Source: Paenibacillus nasutitermitis
Lineage (GTDB): Bacteria > Bacillota > Bacilli > Paenibacillales > Paenibacillaceae
Assembly (NCBI RefSeq): GCF_014641075.1
Contig: NZ_BMHP01000003.1
Coordinates: 496,001 to 560,000, forward strand
Length of the DNA: 64,000 bases
Direction of reading: 5' to 3'
The position numbers and the translations under genes were made by a program. The notes beneath the pieces were generated by a model. The model saw nothing but the letters and a program-made list of their open reading frames with translations, made no database searches and was not told the origin of the DNA. The stretch's first letter is position 1. The number at the start of each line of letters is the position of its first letter. This document shows, in pieces, positions 35,401-44,134 of the stretch.

Positions 35401-36297
35401 CTAGTCTCGCTGATCATCGCCCTGGTAGTGGACCCAAAGCGAAGAGCTGCGAATGACCAGCATAGTGAATACGAGTATAATCACGAACAGAATCCAGGAA
35501 AGCGCCGATGCGTATCCCATGTCAAACTCCATGAACGCCTTGTTGTACAAATAAAGATTGTAGAACAGCGTGGAGTTGAGAGGGCCGCCGTTAGTCATAA
35601 CGAACGCCTGGGTGAAATACTGAAATCCGCCGATGATCCCCATAATCACATTAAAGAATACCGTCGGTGAAATAAGCGGCAGCGTAATGCCAAAGAACCG
35701 GCGGAAAGGACCGGCCCCGTCGAGCTCAGCCGCTTCGTACAAATCCTCGGGAACGCCCTGCAGACCTGACAAATAGATAATCACTGTGTTGCCGATGCCC
35801 CACAGCCCCATAACGACCAGGGCGCCCAGCGCGTAGCTGGGATCCTGCAGCCATGCGGGACCTTGTATCCCGAACCATCCCAGCGCCTGATTCAATATTC
35901 CGTATTCCGGATTGAAAATCATCACCCACATCATGGATGTGGCAACAGCGGGAATGACGGAGGGCATGAAAAACACGAGCCGGAATATCTTCATTCCCCT
36001 GGAACGCATATTAAGCAGCACTGCAACCAGAATGGATGCAACCTGATAAAGGGGAACGGAAACCAGGGCAAATATAAAGGTGACCTTCAACGATTGGTAG
36101 AACAGCTCATCGTTAAAGATAGCGCGAAAGTTATCCCACCCGACAAACTCAATCGATTCCACGCCTGTAATGACATCCCATTTGCTGAACGACAGCACCA
36201 GCGAAAAAATCATCGGACCGAGTGTAAAGATGACAAGTCCCAGCAGCCAGGGGAGAATAAACAGATATCCCGCGCGTTCTGATTTGGCGTTATTCAT
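35401..36297 (-). CDS. CUT1 sugar ABC permease, MalF-like
   Basis: A 298-residue six-helix permease with the EAA loop DLYEAAELDGAGPFRRFFGITLPLISP. The start at 36297 has AGGAGG five bases upstream; the longer frame from 36342 has none. It forms the membrane channel with the MalG-like partner, 19 bp downstream. Confidence 0.92.
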   Translation of the reverse strand: MNNAKSERAGYLFILPWLLGLVIFTLGPMIFSLVLSFSKWDVITGVESIEFVGWDNFRAIFNDELFYQSLKVTFIFALVSVPLYQVASILVAVLLNMRSRGMKIFRLVFFMPSVIPAVATSMMWVMIFNPEYGILNQALGWFGIQGPAWLQDPSYALGALVVMGLWGIGNTVIIYLSGLQGVPEDLYEAAELDGAGPFRRFFGITLPLISPTVFFNVIMGIIGGFQYFTQAFVMTNGGPLNSTLFYNLYLYNKAFMEFDMGYASALSWILFVIILVFTMLVIRSSSLWVHYQGDDQRD

Positions 36298-36317
36298 AAT
36301 GACCTCCTGATAAAAGA

Positions 36318-36344
36318 AGGTGAAGCGCTGGAAGCACTTCACCT
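36318..36344 (-). terminator. Intercistronic hairpin after the sugar-binding protein gene
   Basis: An 8-bp stem AGGTGAAG/CTTCACCT followed on the minus strand by TCTTTTATC, between binding-protein and permease genes. Such hairpins give partial termination or 3'-end protection, so binding protein is made in excess over permease. Confidence 0.55.
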
Positions 36345-36373
36345 ATCGACTATTTTATTATGCAATCCTGGCA

Positions 36374-37678
36374 TTATTTAAGCTTGGCATCTACGTTTTT
36401 GGCCGCTTCATCCAATGCTGCCTTCATGTCCTGACGGCCAAGCAGAACTTTCTCCAGCGCCTGCGTGAATTGTTCCCGGAACAGGCTGCCGTTGCTTGAA
36501 CGCATGGTCACAGGCAATCGGGCATAATCCATCATTTCAATGATCGCTTTATCGTTTTGTTCGGCCGCCTTAACCTCATCCAGCTCCTTAACCGTCGCCG
36601 GCAGAATCTGGCCATCTGCGGAGCGCAGCTTCTGGGCTTCCGTACCGGACAGCCATTTAGCCAGCTCATAAGCTTCTTGCTTGTGTTTACCTTTGGAGTT
36701 AACCGCCCAGCCTGCAGCAGCTATAATACCCGCACGCTCGCCGTCAGCGCCTTTTGGAATCATCGCGGATCCGTATTCGACATCCGATTTGTCGAGATCG
36801 GATTTAACCCAGCGGCCGGTAACCATCATCGCCAGCTTGCCGGTCATGAACATCGAGGAATCTCCGCCCATTGTTTCCGTATCCTGAGGCGTCGGCGATA
36901 CGCGGTTCTCGCCTTTGGAAAGCGCAACGTATTTCTCCATAGCAGCAATCGTCTTGTCGCTATTCATAAATCCTTCGGCTTTTGTTCCATCTTCATTGCC
37001 GATGTCCGTACCGTTTGCCCACAGGTACGTATAGATCGGATATTCCCATGTGCCTGCATTAAATCCGAACTGTGTATATTTGCCCTTCTCCTGCTTGGTC
37101 ATCTTCTGGGCAGCTTGAGTCAAGTCATCCCAGGTCCAGTCCGCATTCGGGTATTCGACTTTTGCTTCGTCGAACAGCTTTTTGTTGTACCACATAGCCA
37201 GCGGGTTGAAGTCTTTCGGTAGATAGTACTGCTTGTCATTGAAATTTCCCATCTGGATCAGGCTTTTTTGGAAAATATCGATGTCGAAGCCGCTGTCTTT
37301 GGAAATGTATTCATCCAGAGGCTCAACAACCCCTTTATCCACGTAAGAACGGAAATCCCCTTCCCCGATCAGAAACACGTCAGGTGCCGTTCCGCCGGCA
37401 AGCGAAGCGGTCAGCTTTGTACCATATCCATCACCGGGAACCGGCTCGAATTTCACTTCAATATCAGGATGAGCGGCATTGAATTCATCAGCGAGCTGCT
37501 GCTCACTCGCTCCGCTGTTCACATCTCCCCAAAGCGTGAAGGTCAGCTTCACTTTCTCTTTGTTTCCTTTGGATCCGGAGTTGTCTCCATTGGAATTTCC
37601 CCCGTTTGACGAGCAAGCGGAAACCAGCAGCGTCAAAATTAACACGGCTGCCAAACTAAATAATCCTGTCTTCTTCAT
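36374..37678 (-). CDS. CUT1 sugar-binding lipoprotein
   Basis: A 434-residue extracellular solute-binding protein (family 1). It has a lipobox signal (VLILTLLVSAC, Cys about residue 22), a Ser/Gly/Asn-rich linker and the typical start LTFTLWGDVNSGASEQQLADEFNAAHPDIEVKFE. AAGGGGAT precedes the ATG. It delivers an oligosaccharide, perhaps an alpha-glucan fragment given the debranching-type neighbours, to the two permeases downstream. Confidence 0.92.
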   Translation of the reverse strand: MKKTGLFSLAAVLILTLLVSACSSNGGNSNGDNSGSKGNKEKVKLTFTLWGDVNSGASEQQLADEFNAAHPDIEVKFEPVPGDGYGTKLTASLAGGTAPDVFLIGEGDFRSYVDKGVVEPLDEYISKDSGFDIDIFQKSLIQMGNFNDKQYYLPKDFNPLAMWYNKKLFDEAKVEYPNADWTWDDLTQAAQKMTKQEKGKYTQFGFNAGTWEYPIYTYLWANGTDIGNEDGTKAEGFMNSDKTIAAMEKYVALSKGENRVSPTPQDTETMGGDSSMFMTGKLAMMVTGRWVKSDLDKSDVEYGSAMIPKGADGERAGIIAAAGWAVNSKGKHKQEAYELAKWLSGTEAQKLRSADGQILPATVKELDEVKAAEQNDKAIIEMMDYARLPVTMRSSNGSLFREQFTQALEKVLLGRQDMKAALDEAAKNVDAKLK

Positions 37679-37715
37679 GATGATACATCCCCTTATCCGT
37701 TTGTTTATATAGTTT

Positions 37716-37762
37716 CGGAAAGTCGGCCACCTCTATATACCTGGGGCGGCTGAGTCTTTCCG
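37716..37762 (-). other. Intercistronic inverted repeat in the sugar operon
   Basis: CGGAAAG (37716-37722) and CTTTCCG (37756-37762) flank a GC-rich loop, between the first glycosidase gene and the binding-protein gene. Possible mRNA processing or attenuation point; there is no strong T-tract. Confidence 0.35.
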
Positions 37763-37799
37763 GCAATACCGCAAACTCACCATTCAGATTTTAACTTCG

Positions 37800-39893
37800 T
37801 CATCGGATATCCAGCTCGTAGCCCGTTTCATTAGCGACTACCTGAACCCGCGTGGTCCCGCTTCCCGCTTCGCGTTCAAGCCGAAGGTGAAGATGGCCTT
37901 CACCGATATGGAGGCGCTCCACTTCAAGTCCGTTCATGAAGGTCAACAAGGCAGGCTTCAGCGTGATCCGTTTCGTAAGCGCATTGGGCACAATCCCCAG
38001 CATCGCCTGGACAAAAGTCAGCGAAGTACCGGCGGCCCAGGCTTGAGGCGAACATGCGACCGGGTAAGGCACTGGCTGGCCGAGCGACTCGTCGTATCCG
38101 CAGAAAAGTTCGGGAAGGCGGGCATACTCGAATGCTCCGGAAGCTTTGAGCAGTCCTTCCATGACGGTGAGCGCTTCTTCCTGGAACCCGTTTTGGCTCA
38201 TGCCGATGACCGTGAGCGAGTTGTCATGCGGCCAGATACTGCCGTCATGATAACTCATCGGATTGTAGCCCGCAGCGTCCGTGCTCATTGTCCTAATGCC
38301 GTAACCGCTGAACATATCCGGAGCGACAAGCCGCTTGGCGACAGCCTGTGCCCGTTCAGACGATGCAATGCCGCTCATCAGAATATGGCCGGCATTGGAA
38401 GTGACAGAATGCACCTGGCGTTTGGTCCCATCCAGAGCAATAGCGTAGAACTGTTCGTCTTCCATCCAGAACTGCTGCTCGAACTTTTCCTTCAGCTGAG
38501 CCGCTTCGCTTTCAAGCCTGTCTGCCCGTGCATCGTCACCGAAGCTGCGGAATAGCGGCGCCAATCTTGTTTTGGCCTGATAGACGTAACCCTGGACCTC
38601 AACCAGCGCAATTGGCGCTTTCGCATATTCGCCATCCCGATGAACGATGGAATCCGCAGAGTCTTTCCAGCCCTGGTTGGCGATGCCTTTGGATGATTTC
38701 TGAACATACTCCACGAAGAGGTCGCCATCCTCATCGCCATATTGGTCAATCCAATCCAGAGCAGCATCCACATGAGGCATCAACTGCCGGATCAGGCCGG
38801 CATCTGCGGTCCAGTGGAAATATTCTGCCGCCAGCAGCAGGAACAGCGGGGTTGCGTCAATCGTGCCGTAATATGGCGTAAACGGAACCTGGTTCGTTCC
38901 CGCCAATTCGCCGTAGCGGATTTCATGCATGATTTTCCCCGGCTGTTCGTCCCGCCACTCATCCACTTTCGTTCCCTGGTAAGAAGCCATCGTCAACAGC
39001 GTTCCTTTGGCGATTTCAGGGTTCAAGGGAAGCATCTGCAGTGCGGCAATCAGGCTGTCGCGTCCGAAGGGCACCGCGTACAGCGGAAGTCCGGCGACCG
39101 GGAAGGAACCATGTCCAAGATCGGTTAACAGCACCCGTAAATCCTGCAGGCTCCGGTTGAACAACTCGTCAAACGCCGGAAGATCGCTGCGGATAGCAGT
39201 AGAATGCTCCTTCCAGTCCTCATAAGAAGCATACAGCCTGGCAAGTGCTTCGGAAGGCTCGTGCAGCGCCGGTTCCATGCCGTCAATAACAGGGATGATG
39301 ATAAAGGGAATTTCGGCTGTCTGCGCATGGGATAAACCGACCAGGAAATGAATCGTCCCATCTTCATCGATAGCACTTTCTGCTGCATTCCAGCGAATTC
39401 TGGTTTCCCGGACAACGTCATCCGCACCCTTGTACGAAATGGTACGCTCGCCGGGACTGGCCTGACGCCCGGTAATGGCTCCGATTTCTCCATATTGAAA
39501 TCCCCGGATAACAAACATGTCCGCGAAGTCGGCGTCCATGCGAACCGAAAAATCAAATTCGATGGGTTTCGGATAGTAACTGGTTAACCGAAACGTTTCG
39601 TATAATATTCCTCCGTATATAAAACGTTTCCTCTCGATTTCAACGGATTCCCGCCATAAAATCAGTTCTCCATCCTCTTCCATATGCGGATTGGTCAGAC
39701 GGATCACTGCGACAAAGTTTTCATCGGCGGAAGACGAAAGAAGGATCGGCTTCTGCCCGTTGATATGAACATCAAGACTGCTCAGAAAACGCGTATCTGA
39801 AGTATATAAGCCATTTCCGCTCCCGGGCGTGATATCGCCGAGCTTATCGGTAATCAGAAACAAATTGTTTTCTTTTATAACGCGGTAATCCAA
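37800..39893 (-). CDS. Glycogen debranching N-terminal-domain glycosidase
   Basis: A 697-residue cytoplasmic protein: an N-terminal beta-rich domain of the GDE_N type (LITDKLGDITPGSGNGLYTSDTRFLSSLDVHINGQ) and an (alpha/alpha)6 toroid from about residue 250 (GLPLYAVPFGRDSLIAALQMLPLNPEIAKGTLLTMASYQG; HRDGEYAKAPIALVEVQGYVYQAKTRL; GIRTMSTDAAGYNPMSYHDGSIWPHDNSL). This is the amylo-alpha-1,6-glucosidase/trehalase-clan architecture. It starts with TTG at 39893, seven bases after GAGG. First gene of the sugar operon, divergent from lacI. Confidence 0.8.
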   Translation of the reverse strand: MDYRVIKENNLFLITDKLGDITPGSGNGLYTSDTRFLSSLDVHINGQKPILLSSSADENFVAVIRLTNPHMEEDGELILWRESVEIERKRFIYGGILYETFRLTSYYPKPIEFDFSVRMDADFADMFVIRGFQYGEIGAITGRQASPGERTISYKGADDVVRETRIRWNAAESAIDEDGTIHFLVGLSHAQTAEIPFIIIPVIDGMEPALHEPSEALARLYASYEDWKEHSTAIRSDLPAFDELFNRSLQDLRVLLTDLGHGSFPVAGLPLYAVPFGRDSLIAALQMLPLNPEIAKGTLLTMASYQGTKVDEWRDEQPGKIMHEIRYGELAGTNQVPFTPYYGTIDATPLFLLLAAEYFHWTADAGLIRQLMPHVDAALDWIDQYGDEDGDLFVEYVQKSSKGIANQGWKDSADSIVHRDGEYAKAPIALVEVQGYVYQAKTRLAPLFRSFGDDARADRLESEAAQLKEKFEQQFWMEDEQFYAIALDGTKRQVHSVTSNAGHILMSGIASSERAQAVAKRLVAPDMFSGYGIRTMSTDAAGYNPMSYHDGSIWPHDNSLTVIGMSQNGFQEEALTVMEGLLKASGAFEYARLPELFCGYDESLGQPVPYPVACSPQAWAAGTSLTFVQAMLGIVPNALTKRITLKPALLTFMNGLEVERLHIGEGHLHLRLEREAGSGTTRVQVVANETGYELDIR
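39589..39600. promoter_or_regulatory. Possible intragenic LacI-family operator
   Basis: CGAAACGTTTCG, a perfect 12-bp palindrome and the core of the two promoter operators, lies inside the first glycosidase gene about 350 bp from them. It could be an auxiliary looping site, or a chance product of codons for Glu-Thr-Phe-Arg. Confidence 0.4.
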
Positions 39894-39936
39894 GATATAA
39901 CCTCATTTCTCTTGATGATAGAAGCTGTATAAATTT

Positions 39937-39952
39937 TCCGAAACGTTTCGGA
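39937..39952. promoter_or_regulatory. LacI-family operator O1
   Basis: Perfect 16-bp palindrome TCCGAAACGTTTCGGA, 44 bp upstream of the glycosidase start. Identical to the site at 39992-40007. The central CG with flanking AAA/TTT fits LacI-family recognition. Confidence 0.85.
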
Positions 39953-39991
39953 TACCCGTAAAAAAATAGGCTCCATTTTAGGGAGACTCTT

Positions 39992-40007
39992 TCCGAAACG
40001 TTTCGGA
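39992..40007. promoter_or_regulatory. LacI-family operator O2
   Basis: Second copy of TCCGAAACGTTTCGGA, centred exactly 55 bp from O1 and placed over the -35/spacer of the lacI promoter (TATAAT at 40013-40018). It probably mediates autoregulation as well as control of the sugar operon. Confidence 0.85.
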
Positions 40008-40035
40008 TGAACTATAATTGTATTATAAATTGCAT

Positions 40036-40049
40036 TGAAAGCATTTACA
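40036..40049 (+). promoter_or_regulatory. Candidate cre (CcpA) site in the lacI leader
   Basis: TGAAAGCATTTACA matches the catabolite-responsive element consensus TGWAANCGNTNWCA except for the central G. It lies just after the lacI promoter, a roadblock position. Confidence 0.35.
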
Positions 40050-40163
40050 ACCTTTTTCTTTAAGGTTATTATTTCCATAACCTTCCTCTTTCTCAGGCTC
40101 TCTATTTATTTCTGCTGTTTGAAGCACCACTATTATATCAAGTTCCGGAAGGAGGTTCGTATA

Positions 40164-41189
40164 TTGGTAACCATCAAGGATATTGCCAAAAAGGCCCAGG
40201 TATCCGTTACTACGGTATCCCGTGCCCTTAATGGATACGACGACGTGAATAAGGAAACACGCAAAAAGATAATCGGAGTTGCAGAGCAGTTGGGTTATAG
40301 TCCCAACATAGCGGCGCGTTCACTCATCTCCAAGAAAACAAAAACGATTGGACTTCTTCTTTCCAATGTTACAAGAGCCAGCTCCAAGGACAACATTGTG
40401 TTTGAGGTGCTTTGCGGCATGAATGACCGTGCCGGGGAGCTGGATTATGATTTGGTGCTCTTCAGCACAACCCCGCAGAAACAGAAGATCAAGTCCTACA
40501 AGAAGCTTTGCAACGAAAGAGGAGTTGACGGCGTCATCATTAGCGGAATTCGTCTCGACGATCCTTACCTGGAAGAAATTGTATCGTCGGATATCCCCTG
40601 CGTTCTGATCGATATTCCTCTTCAAGGCCCCAATGTCGGATACGTTACTTCTGATAATGTCAAAGGGGCCTATACAGCCGTCCGGCATTTGCTTGATAAT
40701 GGACATCGCCATATCGGCTTGATCAACGGTCATTCCCAGGCGGATGTCAGCATACACCGGCTTAAAGGCTATGCCGATGCGCTGGAAAGCTGCGGCATTC
40801 CTTACAATGAAGCCTATGTGGTGGACGGCGCTTTCTCGGAGTCCGGCGCCAGAGAAGCCATGTACCGCCTGTATTCCCGTTTCCCGGAACTGACGGCTGT
40901 ATTTTGCGCCAGCGACCTGATGGCACTCGGAGCGATACAGGCAGTCCAGGGTCTGGGGCGTCTTGTCCCTGAGGATATTTCCGTCGTTGGTTTTGACAAC
41001 ATCGACTTGACCGCTTATCATTCGCCCGCCATTACGACCGTGAATCAGCATAAATACGAAACCGGCTACCAGGCAGCCCAACTGCTGGTGGATATGCTCG
41101 AAGGACGGAATGTGAACCATCACATCGTACTTAACACAGAGCTTGTTAAACGCGAGAGCGTGCGCAGTTTGACTAGAAGCAACGGCTAA
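40164..41189 (+). CDS. LacI-family repressor of the sugar operon
   Basis: A 341-residue LacI/GalR-type regulator: N-terminal HTH (VTIKDIAKKAQVSVTTVSRALNGYDDVNKETRKKI, hinge GYSPNIAARSLISKKTKTIGLLL) and a periplasmic-binding-like sensor domain (DGVIISGIRLDDPYLEEIV ... VFCASDLMALGAIQAV). The start is TTG at 40164, eight bases after AAGGAGG, giving the canonical N-terminus; a frame extending to 40035 lacks a site. It should bind the two palindromes upstream and release them with the imported sugar. Confidence 0.92.
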   Translation: MVTIKDIAKKAQVSVTTVSRALNGYDDVNKETRKKIIGVAEQLGYSPNIAARSLISKKTKTIGLLLSNVTRASSKDNIVFEVLCGMNDRAGELDYDLVLFSTTPQKQKIKSYKKLCNERGVDGVIISGIRLDDPYLEEIVSSDIPCVLIDIPLQGPNVGYVTSDNVKGAYTAVRHLLDNGHRHIGLINGHSQADVSIHRLKGYADALESCGIPYNEAYVVDGAFSESGAREAMYRLYSRFPELTAVFCASDLMALGAIQAVQGLGRLVPEDISVVGFDNIDLTAYHSPAITTVNQHKYETGYQAAQLLVDMLEGRNVNHHIVLNTELVKRESVRSLTRSNG

Positions 41190-41313
41190 CGCCTTTGCGG
41201 CGAAGCAGGTTTCTTCCATTAGGGATGTCCCGCCGCTGCCCTCCATCCCCGACGTTTCCATAGAAACAGGCAGCCAAATCCTCATTTACTGACATTCAGG
41301 CTGCTGCAATACG

Positions 41314-41341
41314 AAAAAGAGGTCCCGCGGGACCTCTTTTT
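41314..41341. terminator. Bidirectional-type terminator after lacI
   Basis: A perfect 28-base palindrome with core GAGGTCCCGCGGGACCTC flanked by five A and five T residues, 124 bp after the lacI stop. Confidence 0.85.
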
Positions 41342-41429
41342 CCCGTGTTTCTTGCAGAAGGGTTGCCATTGCGGAACGGTTCGCTATATGATGGAATACG
41401 ATGAACCTCGATGGGAGAATGGACAAACA

Positions 41430-42203
41430 ATGGCATATAAAATCGTATTCTTTGATATAGACGGGACATTGGTGGACGAGGATAAACAAGTCCCTCCGGA
41501 TGCCGCCAAGGCCATCCGTGAATTGAAAGATAAGGACATCATCACCGTCATCGCAACAGGAAGAGCGCCTTATTTCTTTCAACCGATCGCCGAAGCGCTC
41601 GACATTCAGTCTTATGTCAGCCTGAACGGCGCTTATGTCGTCAGCGAAGGCACGCCGGTCTTTAAACATGCGATTCCCCGGGCCACGCTTGCCGCGCTTG
41701 TGAACCGGGCAGCGGAGCATGGCCACCCGCTCGTATTTCAGGGCTGTCAAGGTTATTTCTGCAATACCGCCGATCATCCGGCTGTTCTGGATTCGGTTAA
41801 TTCGCTCAAGGTTGAGCTGCCGGGATTCAACCCCGCTTTCTGGGAGACGGATGATATTTTCCAGGTATTCCTTCACTGCGAAGCAGAGGATGAGCACCGG
41901 TATGAGCAGCTTCTGAATGAGCTGCGGCTCATCCGCTGGCATAAGTCTGCCCTAGATGTTCTGCCGAGCGGCGGCTCCAAGGCAATCGGCATCAAGGAGC
42001 TGCTTGCTCACATGGGCATTGCGCCGGAAGAGGCGGTCGCATTCGGCGACGGTCTCAACGACAAGGAGATGCTGTCCTTCGTCGGACTGGGCATCGCCAT
42101 GGGCAACTCCCACGACGAGCTGAAGCCTTTCGCGGACTATGTCACTTCGCATGTCGGCGAAGGCGGTGTCGTGAACGGTCTGCGCTATGCCGGGCTGATC
42201 TGA
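41430..42203 (+). CDS. Cof-type HAD phosphatase
   Basis: A 257-residue HAD-IIB hydrolase: motif I FFDIDGTLVDED with nucleophile Asp9 and Asp11, motif II around VIATGRAP, motif III Lys in PSGGSKAIGIKELL, and motif IV GDGLNDKEML. Such enzymes dephosphorylate sugar phosphates or related small metabolites. The frame is open back to 41352; the ATG at 41430 is chosen because the HAD motif then starts at the usual place, although the GGGAG before it is rather distant (12 bases). Confidence 0.85.
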   Translation: MAYKIVFFDIDGTLVDEDKQVPPDAAKAIRELKDKDIITVIATGRAPYFFQPIAEALDIQSYVSLNGAYVVSEGTPVFKHAIPRATLAALVNRAAEHGHPLVFQGCQGYFCNTADHPAVLDSVNSLKVELPGFNPAFWETDDIFQVFLHCEAEDEHRYEQLLNELRLIRWHKSALDVLPSGGSKAIGIKELLAHMGIAPEEAVAFGDGLNDKEMLSFVGLGIAMGNSHDELKPFADYVTSHVGEGGVVNGLRYAGLI

Positions 42204-42240
42204 AGCCGGAACGGGCAATAGCCGCAAGACGCCAGACAGG

Positions 42241-42292
42241 AAAGCAGGCGGATCACCCGTTGATACGGGGGAATCCGCCTGCTTTGGTTTTG
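42241..42292. terminator. Terminator between convergent HAD and lipoprotein genes
   Basis: A 13-bp perfect stem (AAAGCAGGCGGAT with ATCCGCCTGCTTT) with a smaller inner hairpin CCCG/CGGG, followed by GGTTTTG on the plus strand. Confidence 0.75.
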
Positions 42293-42409
42293 TTTGACGT
42301 TCAGGCTTTCACACGAGATTCCCCTAAATGTCAGGGTATACTCGAAGATTAGCCCGGTTTATAGCGGGTTGGTACACACATGGCTGTGGCTTTTGGACAT
42401 AGCAGGTTT

Positions 42410-43090
42410 CTAACTGGGGTCGGCCTCGACCGTCGACAGCGAAATTTGGACAGGCTCCGCAAATTGCGCCGCCGCTTCCCCCTTCGGGTTGCTGAGTCGG
42501 AACAGATAGCTTTTCCCGGACTGCGATTTCCATATCATATAGTCCTTGATGCCTTCGGCGCCGGATGCTTGCAGATAAAGCTCCGCGTAACCCAGCGGAT
42601 GCTCCACTAGCTCTCCGCTGTAATCTTGGACTTCTCCGAATTTAGCCAGTTCTTCGTCCCCCTGCTTGCGGAGCGACTCCAGCGAGTACTCGGAGGGCAG
42701 CGGCTCGATAATCACGTTGTAATTGGAATCCGATACCAGCGACAGCCGCCCTGCAGCCGCATCGAACGTAAACCCGTCAAATATATAGAGCGAATAGCCT
42801 GTTCCCTGCTGCAGCTTGGCTTCGTTTGGTTGATATCCGTCTTTGGTAAACAGGTCGAATGAGCGGGTGTCCGGCCGCTTCGAACCTTCCGGACTGGGCG
42901 CGTCAGATTCATCTGGTGAAGAGGATGCGGGCGGATTGGCCGTATCCGGGGTGTTCACGGTAGAATCGGACGGGGATGCAGCCGGATTTTCCGACTCTGC
43001 ATTACCACCATTTTGGCCGGAGCAAGCCGCAAGGATTAGAAAGCATGACAGAATGGCTGCTGCTCGGGTTGGATTGCGCCATTTCTTCAT
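42410..43090 (-). CDS. Lipoprotein of unknown function
   Basis: A 226-residue protein with lipobox signal (AAAILSCFLILAAC, Cys about residue 23), a long Ser/Pro/Asp/Glu-rich linker (about 25-70) and a globular domain (about 75-226; DLFTKDGYQPNEAKLQQGTGYSLYIFDGFTFDAAAGRLSL...). I do not recognise the domain. The start at 43090 has GAGGAGG upstream; a longer frame from 43135 is not supported. It is transcribed towards the HAD gene and away from nothing obvious; the next gene upstream is the AraC regulator at 43178, same strand, so they may share a transcript. Confidence 0.75.
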   Translation of the reverse strand: MKKWRNPTRAAAILSCFLILAACSGQNGGNAESENPAASPSDSTVNTPDTANPPASSSPDESDAPSPEGSKRPDTRSFDLFTKDGYQPNEAKLQQGTGYSLYIFDGFTFDAAAGRLSLVSDSNYNVIIEPLPSEYSLESLRKQGDEELAKFGEVQDYSGELVEHPLGYAELYLQASGAEGIKDYMIWKSQSGKSYLFRLSNPKGEAAAQFAEPVQISLSTVEADPS

Positions 43091-43177
43091 TTTTGATACC
43101 TCCTCATGAATGGGGTTCGCTTCGTAGGGGTTCACTATGAACTAACCACTCCCAAGCCGTTTCAATCAAAAAATCGT

Positions 43178-44050
43178 CTATTCATTCAATAATATGCTCC
43201 GTTCCGGCGAAGGGCCATAATCGATGGATTTGCGGTAGGCGGAGGGGTTTTGTCCGTACAGGGCGGTGAACTGCTTTGTAAAATAAAAGGAATCGGAAAA
43301 CCCCACATCCTCCGCTACCTGCGCGATGGACAACGAAGTTCTCTCCAGCAGCCGAGCCGCGTAGCTGAGTCTCATCTTAAGCAGCGTTTCGATTACCGAA
43401 TCGCCGGTTTCCTGTTTGAACAGATGAGCGAACCGGGAAGAGGAAAGTGCCACCCGCCCGGCAAGTGAAGCTATTGTGTGCGGCTCGCGGAAATGCTCTC
43501 CCAAATAATCCAGAGTCTGCCTGATGCGTGCATCCATCGCCCCGCCTTCAAACTGCCTGGCATACCGTCCAATCAACAGAACAACCTCTTCAAGCGCATT
43601 TTTTGCGAGCCGCTGCTGCTGCAGGTCCCCCTGTATGCTGTCTCTCACCATCCTCCGGAACGCAGTAAGCAGCCGCTCGCGGATGACGGGCTGTTCGATC
43701 GACAGCATGAGCAGGTCGCCTTTCTTGTCAGGCAGCTGCAGCAGATCCATCCATTCCGGATCCGGAAGGAAATGTGCCCAGACAAACTGCCACTTCTCTC
43801 CTGCAGTTGTTTCGTAATCATGCGGGACACCGGGTCTGATCAGCACCAGATCGCCATCCTCGCAAGCATGACGTTCCTGACCAAATCCGAAACTGCCTCT
43901 GCCCCCATAAGTTAAAGTCAGCAGCCAATCGCGCGTCCCCTGCGGCCGCCTCACCTTGTAATCGTCAAGCTGCTCAAAGTCGCCGGCCAGGATGCTGTGA
44001 GGATGGAGCAGATAGGCGTTGTCAGCAGAATCCTCCAGATTTTCAGCCAT
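43178..44050 (-). CDS. AraC-family regulator with cupin domain (PhyH partner 3)
   Basis: A 290-residue regulator with an N-terminal cupin (LTLTYGGRGSFGFGQERHACEDGDLVLIRPGVPHDYETT) and C-terminal double HTH (LAGRVALSSSRFAHLFKQETGDSVIETLL; SIAQVAEDVGFSDSFYFTKQFTALYGQNPSAYRK). The ATG at 44050 is used with GGGAGG ten bases before it. It is divergent from the PhyH gene at 44135 (84-bp gap), the third such pairing in the window. Confidence 0.88.
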   Translation of the reverse strand: MAENLEDSADNAYLLHPHSILAGDFEQLDDYKVRRPQGTRDWLLTLTYGGRGSFGFGQERHACEDGDLVLIRPGVPHDYETTAGEKWQFVWAHFLPDPEWMDLLQLPDKKGDLLMLSIEQPVIRERLLTAFRRMVRDSIQGDLQQQRLAKNALEEVVLLIGRYARQFEGGAMDARIRQTLDYLGEHFREPHTIASLAGRVALSSSRFAHLFKQETGDSVIETLLKMRLSYAARLLERTSLSIAQVAEDVGFSDSFYFTKQFTALYGQNPSAYRKSIDYGPSPERSILLNE

Positions 44051-44134
44051 TCTATATATTCCTCCCAAGAACGTTATCTATTTATAATAAGGATAACGCA
44101 AGTCAACAATTTCGTAAAATGGGAGGCAACACTG

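Noticed and set aside
40320..41285. 321-codon minus-strand frame over lacI
   Set aside because: Antisense to a well-formed LacI regulator; no Shine-Dalgarno site.
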